From: Myoxocephalus aenaeus
Taxonomy: Eukaryota; Chordata; Actinopteri; Perciformes; Cottidae
Direction of reading: 5' to 3'
Length of the DNA: 64,000 nt
Assembly: GCA_038501785.1 (NCBI GenBank)
Contig: JBAMJR010000087.1
Coordinates: 147,001-211,000 of the forward strand
Part shown: in pieces, positions 56,064 through 64,000 of the stretch
Numbering within the stretch: position 1 is the stretch's first letter
Layout: every line of letters begins with the position of its first letter
Made by a program: the position numbers and the translations under genes
Notes under the pieces: model-generated
Databases searched by the model: none
Seen by the model: only the letters and a program-made list of their open reading frames with translations
What the model was told of the DNA's origin: nothing

Positions 56064-56917
56064 TCATGTGTGGACTCTCATGTGTGCCTTCAGATATCCC
56101 TGTGCTTTAAATTTCCTCCCACAAACATCACAACTGAATGGTTTCTCTTTTGTGTGGACTCTCATATGTCTCCTCAGATTTCCCTGTTGCGTAAATCTTC
56201 TCCCACAAACATCACAACTGACTCTCAGGTGTTTCTTCAAATGACCCAGTACATTGAATCTTTTCCCACAAAGATCAAAACTGAATGGTTTCTCTCTCGT
56301 GAGCACTTTTGGCTGTGCATCATTGGATTTGTTGGCAGTGTTACATCCCACATGACTTACAAGGGCTTTCTTATATTTCAGGTCATGTGCAGCAGACTCA
56401 GGTGCCCTGGTCTCCTTCCAAACATTTTCCCGGTCTTCACTTTCAGGTCCTGAATCTAACAAAGGTTCTTCCCAATAAACATTAATGACTTCAGTCTCAG
56501 AAGATTCTGAAAAATCTCTCATGAGCATTCTTGGCCGTGAATCCTTGGATTTGTTGCCAGTGTTACATCCCACATTACTTACGAGGGCTTCCTTATATTT
56601 CAGGGCATGTGCAGCAGACTCAGGCGCCCTGGTCTCCATCCAAACAATGTCCCCGTCTTCACTTTCAGGTCCAGAATCTGACAAAGGTTCTTGCCAATCA
56701 CCATTCATGACTTCAGTCTCAGAAGACTCTGAAGCCTTTTCATCATCAGCATTTGGATGTGAATGACGATGTGGATTTAGGTTCCTGGCAGGTCCTGATC
56801 CCCCACAGTCCTCTCCGTCAGTTTCTGGGTCCTCCTGGTCCAGGTCCGGGTCCTCCTGGTCCAGGTCCAGGCACTCAGGGAGGACTTCTGCTTTAATCTC
56901 CAACAGCTGCTGGACAT
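56064..56917 (-). pseudogene. C2H2 zinc-finger gene C, finger exon, decayed
   Basis: Starts at the conserved acceptor CTCCCTGCAG|ATGTCCAG and reads [15 protein letters not shown]. The usual acidic IKEE-rich linker is missing: LDQEDP repeats and then jumps to [16 protein letters not shown] 222-bp in-frame tandem duplication repeats the SESSETEV...EPL.DSGPESED...APESAAH segment. The finger array is nearly gone: one finger with first Cys replaced by Phe (FSFDLC) is fused through HLRVSCDVC to the next, losing the linker and a zinc-binding His, followed by two intact fingers (helices TQQGNLRRH and KAQGYLKAH) and a stop after RVHT at 56064. First exon 1E on the same strand, 3.3 kb upstream, is also broken. 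Likely non-functional. Confidence 0.8.
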
Positions 56918-57310
56918 CTGCAGGGAGCACATTATGGACAACGGTGACTTCAGACTGATATCAGCTTTCATTAGTGGAGACATTCAAGGAATTTTACTAA
57001 ATGTATATTTGTTGCTCAAAACAATAACACAATGACATTTGTAAAACAGCACAGAAGTGCGGAGCGCAAATGACACTGGAATAAATATGGAATGTAAAAT
57101 ATAGATTTTATACGAGGTAGGTGGATGTCACACACAGTTCATACAACGATACTAATATTTAGATTTATACTGATGATATTAACAAATTAAAGATCAATAA
57201 GTATTTAAACTATGTAATATATTTGACGCTTTTCAAGCTACATTTTGATGTTATTTCATCATAAAATTCACTTCTGAGAATGTTTGAAGCGAGAAATCAA
57301 ATCATAATTT
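56918..57310 (-). other. Intron of gene C shared with gene B
   Basis: Matches 39075-39960 in reverse over most of its length, except that gene B carries the 39536-39673 hairpin region. The L2-type LINE begins at about 57320. Confidence 0.7.
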
Positions 57311-57316
57311 TGAATA

Positions 57317-59740
57317 GTGCTAGTTGCTCCAACGTTTGTTGAGTTGAGAAGCTTAACAAATACCATGACACAATTTCACTCAATTAACCAAAGAGGCCTA
57401 GAAGACATTATACAACATCTGAAAACATCCTCCTGCTGCTTGGATATTCTACCAACATACTTTAAAAAAAATATTTCACACTGCCTGACCGCTGATCTTT
57501 TACAAATTGTAAACACATCCCTTCTTTCAGGTGTCTTCTCACAAGCCCTAAAAACTGCAGTTATTAAACCACTTCTAAAGAAGGCTAGTTTAGACCCCGA
57601 AATAATGAAAAACTATAGGCCAATATCAAACCTCCCATTCTTAAGTAAAATAATGGAAAAAGTGTTTTTTCAACAGCTGAACAACTTCTTGGCCAAAAAT
57701 AACTGTTTCGATGTCTTCCAGTCCGGCTTTCGTCAGCACCACATAACTGAAACTGCTCTTGTTAAGGTTTTCAACGTTTTCCACTTAAACACAGACAGTG
57801 GCAGAACTTCAGTCTTAGTGTTACTGGATCTGAGTGATGCATTCGACACGGTGGATCATGACATACTACTAGACAGACTGAAAGTCTGGGTAGGACTAGG
57901 GCTGCAACTAACGATTATTTTAATAATCGATTAATCGGTTGATTATTTTTTCGATTAATCGATGAATCGGATAAAAATAAATAATAAAAAAAGCATTAAT
58001 TTCCAACCCTTTATTCAAAGACAGAAGTGACAGTGCAAAACCTCTTCAGAAAGCACAAACAGGTTGCTCCTTGAACATCCCTGAGCTGTTAATTAAAAAA
58101 GATTAATACAAATGGACTAACACAAAAAACATACACATGTATGCTTTACAGATGTAAAGCATACATGTGTATGTTTTTTGTGTTAGCTCAAATGTGAGCC
58201 CTTTTACTGTAATTAATCTCCTTGGAGCAGAGGCTGCATTTAGCATGCCCTGCTTTATCAATATGTATGAAACACTGGACAGAGGGAAGCTGTACTGATA
58301 GTCTCACGCCTGTTTTCACCTGCACCTTCCTTAAACTCTTTCATTCACATCATCTGATCAATATCTGGGCCTCTTATGACCACGACGCCCAACTACGTGA
58401 TTTGATTCATTCTACTTTGAGTTAAAAAAACAACAACAACAAAAACCTTTATCCAGATCCTCCGGTGTTCCGGTTTAACGTTAACGAGTGACTGGTGAAC
58501 TGAACCAGACCGGGGGGTTACGGCACGTTTCATCACGTTACGTTTTTTTTTACAAGCAAGACTGAACTGTAACGGAACGTAAAGTAACTTTAACGACAAC
58601 ACACAACCCAAACACGCTAGCTAACGTGATAGCAAGCCGACTAGCTTCCTTTAAAAACAAGTTTGAGGGAAATGAAGCCGCTGGAGACATCTTAACGCTG
58701 ATTGGCCAAGACTCGAGACGTCAAAGATCTTCTATTTCTAAGTGTTTCTCAGCGTCTCACTCCAATCTCAGAAACGCTGCCGGCCAGTTGCTCTGCTCCG
58801 CTCTTTTTTTTTCTTCTCCGCGACTTATTGCCCGGCGTAATAATCGCGCGACACAACGAATCGATGATGAAATTCGTTGCCAACACTTTTGATAATCGAT
58901 TTTATCGATTCGTTGTTGCAGCCCTAGGTAGGACACTCTGGCGCAGCACTTAACTGGTTTGAATCCTACTTGAAGGACCGACAATAGTTTGTGTCGGTAG
59001 CTAATTACACATCAGAGCTGACTAGGATGACATGTGGTGTTCCCCAAGGCTCAATACTGGGGCCTCTTCTGTTCAACATCTACATGCTTCCACTGGCTCA
59101 GATTATGAAAAACAACAAAGTGTGTTATCATAATTATGCAGATGACACACAAATCTACATAACTATATCACCAGGGGACTATAGTCCCATACAAGGGCTG
59201 GCTAAATGCATTGAAGAAATCAATAACTGGATGTGCCAGAATTTTCTTCAATTAAATAAAGTTTTTGTCCCAAGGATGAACAACTGAAAGTCAGCGCTCA
59301 GCTTCAATCACTGATGTTAAAAACCTCAAACCAAGCCAGAAATCTAGGTGTAGTTATGGATTCAGACCTCAACCTGAACAGCCATATCAAGACAATTACG
59401 AAATCAGCCTACTACCACCTGAAGAATATATCAAGGGTTAGAGGACTTATGTCTCAACAGGATCTGGAGAAACTTGTCCATGCATTTATCTTCAGTAGAC
59501 TGGACTACTGTAACGGTGTGTTCACAGGCCTCTGTAAAAAGTCAATCAGAAAGCTGCAGCTGATTCAGAACGCTGCAGCTCGAATCCTCACTAAGACCAG
59601 GGAAGTGGATCACATCACTCCAGTTCTGAGGTCTTTGCACTGGCTCCCTGTCAAACAAATAATTGAGTTTAAAATCCTGCTGCTGGTTTATGAAGCACTG
59701 AATGGTTTAGGGCCTAAGTATGTTTGTGATCTGCTGCTAT
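57317..59740 (+). pseudogene. L2-type LINE, RT domain, split by hAT
   Basis: Reverse transcriptase of the L2/Maui type. 57317-57896 carries KPLLKKASLDPEIMKNYRPI and LLDLSDAFDTVDHDILLD (RT motif A). The hAT at 57897-58926 interrupts; the reading frame would be continuous across the insertion. After it come GAALNWFESYLKDRQ, a stop codon at 58985, [15 protein letters not shown] (motif B), YADDTQIY (catalytic motif C), a frameshift near 59265, then 59314-59740 with NLGVVMDSDLN, LDYCNGVFTGL and ILTKTREVDHITPVL. The 3' end is lost at the (AC)n run at 59741. Dead copy. Confidence 0.9.
57897..58926. mobile_element. Non-autonomous hAT element, 1,030 bp
   Basis: Ends TAGGGCTGCAACTAACGATT and GTTGTTGCAGCCCTA, with AATCGATTAATCG-rich subterminal sequence on both sides. 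Perfect 8-bp target duplication GGTAGGAC at 57889-57896 and 58927-58934. No transposase. It lies within the RT gene of the LINE at 57.3-59.7 kb. The partial copy at 21318-21705 is the same family. Confidence 0.95.

Positions 59741-59780
<40 letters not shown>
59741..59780. repeat. (AC)n microsatellite
   Basis: About 20 AC units at the truncated 3' end of the L2-type LINE. Confidence 0.9.
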
Positions 59781-59790
<10 letters not shown>

Positions 59791-59794
59791 TCAT

Positions 59795-60180
59795 GAATTC
59801 TCCTTCCCTTCGTTCCTTGACCCTCTGACGTTTTCCACAGAGATCAAGGAGAAGTGGTTAGGAGGAAATGTTTTGACTATTAAACCGCAGCCTATTTCCT
59901 CGCTTGAACCGGAAGTTGTTCTGCGCCGCCATTTTGACCCCGTGCCAAAGGCTCTCCACGTGCAAATCCCGTAAAAAAACAACAACGGAGAAACAGTTTG
60001 ACCAGAGGACCGTCGGGTGTTTAAAAGTTCCTCCCTGCTGAATGTAACCAGAGAAGGAGCTGGAAACGAAACACATTCACCAGAAGTCTCTCTGACTACA
60101 ATGAATGACCTGAAAACGGACTCAGATGAGACTTAAACCCGTAAAACGAGCATGAACACCGGGAACAAGAAGTAAAAAGC
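59795..60180 (-). repeat. Duplicated zinc-finger promoter/intron block
   Basis: 59795-59885 matches 26795-26885 in reverse. 59890-60180 matches 27985-28270 in the same orientation, including the YY1-like and ETS sites. So this block is a mosaic of the two first-exon neighbourhoods at 26-28 kb. Confidence 0.8.
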
Positions 60181-60186
60181 ACAAAC

Positions 60187-60299
60187 CTGATCTGTGGAGC
60201 TGAACTCGAGGGTTCAGCCTCCAGTAGTTTGGCTCGTCGCTCATTTTCTCTGAAACGAGAAACGTCCTCCTCGTGATCTGCTGTTAATCTGTCAAACAG
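60187..60299 (-). pseudogene. Zinc-finger first exon 1E, broken
   Basis: Same 113-nt 3' part as exon 1D, with the same transposon-fused 5' end (CGTGATGTGTCCTTTCGTGT follows) and the same 5-nt deletion that shifts the frame before the donor. It is in the right orientation to have been the start of gene C. The 540 bp upstream match 29645-30053 in reverse. Confidence 0.8.
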
Positions 60300-60589
60300 C
60301 TCGTGATGTGTCCTTTCGTGTCGAGGCTTGAAGCTTGTGTCGAGTAATCCAGGTGCAGCCCAAGTCTCTGTTCCTGTGTTGATCGCTGCTATCGCTACAT
60401 GACCGAGCTACATGCTAGGTGGCTAACACTCGCTAGCTTCTCAGGACTTTACCGGACAATTCCTTTAAAGCTCACAGCGGGTCCGCGTGTCTCTCTATGG
60501 CTCCACTGAGCTCTCCATCCGGCTGCAGCTGCTTCACCTGGTAGACACAGAGCTGGAGGAGAGAAGCTGCTGCTTCTGCTTCTTCTTCT

Positions 60590-61040
60590 TCTTCTGCTTC
60601 TTCTTCTTTGAGGTTTATTGGCGGTGACCAAACACCTGTTTGGTGCATTACCGCCACCAACTGGTATGGAGTGTGAATCAGGATCTCTAGTACTTGCAAT
60701 ATTACAAATAACATAATAATAATATGTATTTATACATATACATTCCACGAAACAAATAAACAAACAAAATAATAGAAAAAAAACAAGGGCTAATATGTTC
60801 TCAATAATATTAGTTATTCTTAGATACTGAAATAGTACTTTATAGCACTTGAGTTCTGTTGCAGAATATCTGTTATATCTCTAACTGTACTTTTTCCAGT
60901 TTTTCCAATTATCTGTCTTCTTTCATGCTCATATTTCTGACAGTGTAAAATAACATGTTCTATTGTTTCCTCTTGTCCACAATATGTATTTGTAGCGTGT
61001 TAAGTCCAGTGTGTATAAATCTAAGTCTTGATATCACTGT
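60590..61040 (-). pseudogene. LINE C-terminus and 3' UTR
   Basis: Minus strand: ISRLRFIHTGLN in one frame, then after a frameshift NTYCGQEETIEHVILHCQKY and ERRQIIGKTG, ending KYYFSI and a stop at 60820. CGQEETIEHVILHC is the Cys/His tail motif of I/RTE-related LINEs. The 3' UTR follows (60600-60715) with GTTGGTGGCGGTAATGCACC and AATAAACC and a GAA tail. This copy links the orphan 3' UTR modules at 28.6 and 29.7 kb to their source LINE. Confidence 0.7.
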
Positions 61041-61189
61041 TTCCTCTCCTGTTCCTTCTTGCACATCTCATTTCTCCCACTTTCCGTCCGGCTGCTGCTG
61101 ATGCTCCTCCGGTCACCGTCCACAGGGATTCCTGGATACATCTCAGCCTGAAGCCTTGCTCAGCTCAACTCCACACCATCGGGAGCCAT

Positions 61190-61600
61190 GCCATACGACT
61201 CAGTTTTGGATGAAACGATATCCCACACAGCCAAGTCCAAAATGACATCAGCGCAATGACACAGTTGACTTCATAAGTTATCTCTCCTCGTCCCTAAATT
61301 TGTATTTTGAGTGTCATTAATTTTCAAACAAATAAACAAACTGATGGCATTATTATTATTTCAATTTTCTCTAGATATCGACACAATAATCATTCAGCCC
61401 GACAGTATAAAACACTGTTGCAAGTAAAGAGTCCTGCATTTAAAATATTATTCAACTAAAACTACAATAGTACATACATGTAGATTACATTACATTATAA
61501 TCTATAATTCGATTTATCTATAATAACTAATCAATGTATTAGTTGATTATATTTTGTAATAATAACTGAATCTGCAAAGTAAATATTTACCTCTGAAATA

Positions 61601-61648
<48 letters not shown>

Positions 61649-61720
61649 GAAGTATAAAGTACCATAAAATATAATTACTCAAGGAAAGTACTGCAAAATT
61701 GTAGCCTACTTAATAAGAAT
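61190..61720. other. No gene; AT-rich, one (TA)n
   Basis: AT-rich with (TA)n at 61601-61645. No coding frame. Confidence 0.5.
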
Positions 61721-61721
61721 C

Positions 61722-63330
61722 AGAATCAGAACCATTTATTCGCCAGGTATGTTTACACAGACGAGGATTACAGCCAATCACCTCTCAGCAGAGCGGATGA
61801 TGCGCTGCAGCCTGGCCTTGTCCTTGGCAGTGGCTGCAGCGTGCCAGACGGTGATGGAGGAGCAGAGGATGGACTCAACGATGGCAGTATGGAAGTCCAC
61901 CATCATTGTCTTTGGCAGGTTGAATCTCTTCAGCTGCCTGGGTGGAAACCAGGAATCCTAACCGCTAGACCATATCAGGTCACCAGGTGGTCAGTCTCCC
62001 TACCTGTAGGCGGACTCGTCCCCACCAGAGATGAGTCCAATGAGGGTGGTTTCATCCGTGAACTTCAGGAGCTTGACGGACTGGTGACTGGAGGTGCAGC
62101 TGTTGGTGTACAGGGAGAAGAGCAGAGGGGAAAGAACGCAGCCTTGGGGGGAACCGGTGCTGGTGGACTGGGAGGCTGAGACGTGTTTCCCCAGCTGCAC
62201 GTGCTGCTTCCTGTCAGACAGGAAGCAGCACGTGCAGCTGGGAGAGCTTGTCCTGCAGCAGAGACGGGATGATGGTGTTAAAGCAGAGCTGAAGTCCACG
62301 AACAGGATCCTGGCGTAGGTTCCCGGGGAGTCCAGATGCTGGAGGATGTAGTGGAGGGCCATGTTGACAGCATCGTCTACAGACCTGTTGGCCCTGTAGG
62401 CGAACTGCAGAGGGTCCAGGAGTGGGTCAGTCAGGGTTTTGAGGTGGGACAGGACCAGGCGCTCAAAAGACTTCATGACCACAGAGGTCAGGGCGACGGG
62501 CCTGTAGTCATTGAGTCCTGTGATCCTCGTTTTTTGGGGGACAGGGATGATGGTGGAGGCTTTGAAGCCGGCTGGTACGTGGGAGCCCCTGCTGGGCTGG
62601 GGGGGACTGATGGTCTGTGGCTGGTTGATGGGCCTGTGGGGCGTGGCGTCAGGACTGCTCCATTGTCTTTCAAAGCGACAGTAGAACTCGTTCAGCTCGT
62701 CTGCCAGGCGGAGGTCGTTCATGGCGTGGGGGGTTTTCGGCTTGTAGTTGGTGATCTGCCTGAGCCTCTCCAGACAGAAGCAGAGTCCCTTGCTGAGAGC
62801 TGTTGTTGCAGTTTCTCAGAGTACAGTCGTTTAGCATCTCTCACCGCCTTGCTAAACCTGTATTTTGACTCTGTGTACAAGTCCTTGTCCCCCCTCCTGA
62901 ATGCCTGGTCCTTTTGCAGTCTTAGCTTCCTGAGTTCCGCTGTGAACCAGGGTTTGTCGTTGTTATAACTCACCCTGGTGCTGGTTGGAACACAGCTGTC
63001 CTCACAGAAGCTGATGTATGAAGTTACAGCCTCTGTGTACTCATCCAGACTGTTAGTAGCAGTCCTGAAGACATCCCAGTCTGTAAAGTCCAAGCACGCC
63101 CGAAGATCCTCCAGAGCCTCACTGGTCCACTTCTTGAATGTCCTCACCGCAGGTTTGCAGAGCTTTAGTTTCTGCCTGTATGAGGGAATCAGGTGAACCA
63201 TGGCGTGTCCCAGTGCAGCACGAGGGACGGAGTGATACGCCCCGCTGATTGTGGTGTAGTACTGGTCCAGAATGCTCTCCTCTCTAGTAGGGCATTTAAA
63301 AAACTGTCTGTACACCGTATCTGTTCGGCG
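61722..63330 (-). pseudogene. CR1/Rex1-type LINE, defective
   Basis: Reading from 63315 down: a linker region (KPWFTAELRKLRLQKDQAF, YTESKYRFSKAVRDAK), a frameshift near 62720, then RT with [46 protein letters not shown] (motif A, after which the frame is scrambled), [18 protein letters not shown] (motif B) and [10 protein letters not shown], where the catalytic ADD is replaced by TDE. A stop follows at about 62000. The rest is deleted to the C-terminal piece at 61760-61930 and the AATCAGAATC tail at 61722. A tRNA-Glu-like fragment lies at the deletion point. Confidence 0.85.
61935..61978 (-). ncRNA. tRNA-Glu 5' half fragment in LINE
   Basis: The minus strand reads ATATGGTCTAGCGGTTAGGA, then TTCCTGGTTTCCACCCAGGC, matching the D arm and anticodon arm of vertebrate tRNA-Glu. 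The anticodon loop is TTTCCAC where tRNA-Glu has TTTTCAC. The 3' half is missing, so it is not a gene. Confidence 0.7.
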
Positions 63331-63499
63331 AGTGTCCGCTGTGCCTCGTGCACGTTGCCATACAGTCTCTCACAATCAACCAGTTAACGTAAGTTAAACC
63401 CTGAACCTGTGAGGGTTCAGGGTTTAAGGGGGACACTGGGATTGGGCCATTGAACAACAACAAATCACACCGGCCTTGACCTTTTAACCTGGCATTTTT

Positions 63500-63720
63500 A
63501 TTCTGATTTTAAAAGTGTGATTAAAAAAAATCAGGTTCAAAAACTACTCAACATGTATAATATTTGGGTTATCCTCTCTGGGGAGGAGGTGGAGGCCATA
63601 ATCCAGGCTGTACGTACTGATGGAGAACCATCAACTACTGAGCTATTTTTTTTCCTCTTCTGTTTCTGTTTCCACCACCAGGGGTCAGCAGTCTGAGGGG
63701 CAGCAGCTCTCGCCCTTATT
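63500..63720. repeat. Segmental repeat R1, copy 3
   Basis: Carries CTACTCAACATGTATAATAT, CCTCTCTGGGGAGGAGGTGG and CACCACCAGGGGTCAGCAGT, as in copies at 28.9 and 54.1 kb. It precedes the promoter fragment at 63781. Confidence 0.7.
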
Positions 63721-63780
63721 GTTGACCACGTGTTCATGACGTCAGAGCAGGGCGGGATCAAGTCGAGCGCACATATACCG

Positions 63781-63817
63781 CGCATGCGTTGTGAGGAGAT
63801 CCATTCTGCGGACTGGC
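63781..63817 (+). promoter_or_regulatory. Separated zinc-finger promoter fragment
   Basis: GCGCATGCGTTGTGAGGAGA and then CCATTCTGCGGACT match the NRF1-like promoter upstream of exon 1C, but the match stops before the exon. From 63818 GGCTCATCTCGAAC begins, which also ends a block at 25338-25352 in reverse, so a rearrangement cut the promoter away from its exon. Confidence 0.65.
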
Positions 63818-63964
63818 TCATCTCGAACCAGCCGAGGAACAACTCCTGAATCGCGCGCCAAACCCGCGAAACCATTTCCGGAATCAGTCACGTAGTACGA
63901 CCTTCTAGCGAGGCTTCGTGCGGCCCCACATACGTCATCAACACGCGCCTCGTGTCGCCCTGCT

Positions 63965-64000
63965 CGAACGTCTCCCTGGATTACTCGACGAGAGGACACA
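63965..64000. mobile_element. hAT end, cut by the window edge
   Basis: CCTGGATTACTCGACGAGAG and GACACA match the repeat ends at 30000-30050 and 60300-60350 of the same family as 15377-16158. Confidence 0.5.

Noticed and set aside
62336..62968. 210-codon plus-strand frame
   Set aside because: Antisense of the CR1/Rex1-type RT, where the minus strand has recognisable RT motifs.

Overview
The window looks like a gene-poor, repeat-rich stretch of a teleost fish genome, most likely a percomorph. Three things point there: C2H2 zinc-finger genes with the two-exon layout typical of spiny-rayed fish (a short MSKAEMLRLLVKQ-type exon, then one exon with an acidic linker and all the fingers); a mixed set of fish transposons (Tc1, hAT, PIF/Harbinger, L2-, L1- and CR1-type LINEs, Ty3/Gypsy, a retrovirus-like gag); and many long TG and TA microsatellites. 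No tRNA, rRNA or CRISPR array is intact, and there is no bacterial-type gene organisation.

Layout. 1-7 kb is mostly unique sequence with a GC-rich, promoter-like patch at 2.1-3.0 kb, including a possible signal-peptide first exon on the minus strand. 8.41-9.22 kb is an exact 73-bp, 11-copy tandem array in which each unit carries a CTCF-like core. 13.0-14.8 kb is zinc-finger gene A (minus). 15.0-25.3 kb is a nest of DNA transposons: two hAT elements with perfect 8-bp target duplications, a TTF-type hAT derivative, a PIF/Harbinger element with a MADF gene, several perfect palindromes and a 19-bp minisatellite. 25.5-30.2 kb holds a LINE 5' end and three first exons of the zinc-finger family. 31-38.6 kb holds a Tc1 relic, a deleted Ty3/Gypsy element with a tRNA-Pro-type primer site, and an L1-like 3' end. 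39.9-41.6 kb is zinc-finger gene B (plus). 42.3-45.1 kb is a Tc1 element with two nested insertions. 45.8-47.9 kb is a retrovirus-like gag/protease remnant. 48.4-52.4 kb holds hAT and LINE pieces. 52.9-53.9 kb holds an orphan zinc-finger first exon and a possible mitochondrial-targeting first exon. 56.0-56.9 kb is decayed zinc-finger gene C (minus). 57.3-59.7 kb is an L2-type LINE split by a 1,030-bp hAT. 59.8-64.0 kb repeats the zinc-finger promoter region and adds LINE fragments.

The organising theme is a zinc-finger family that duplicates in pieces: five first exons and three finger exons lie in mixed orientations, with a matching splice phase (G|AT, giving Asp), near-identical intron ends and shared promoter motifs (NRF1-like GCATGCGC, YY1-like AAAATGGCGGC). 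Gene A can be paired with intact first exons at 26.6 or 28.4 kb. Genes B and C can only be paired with first exons that share the same 5-nt frameshift and the same transposon-fused 5' end. Calls rest on reading the sequence. Family names come from general knowledge of motifs, and no database search was run.
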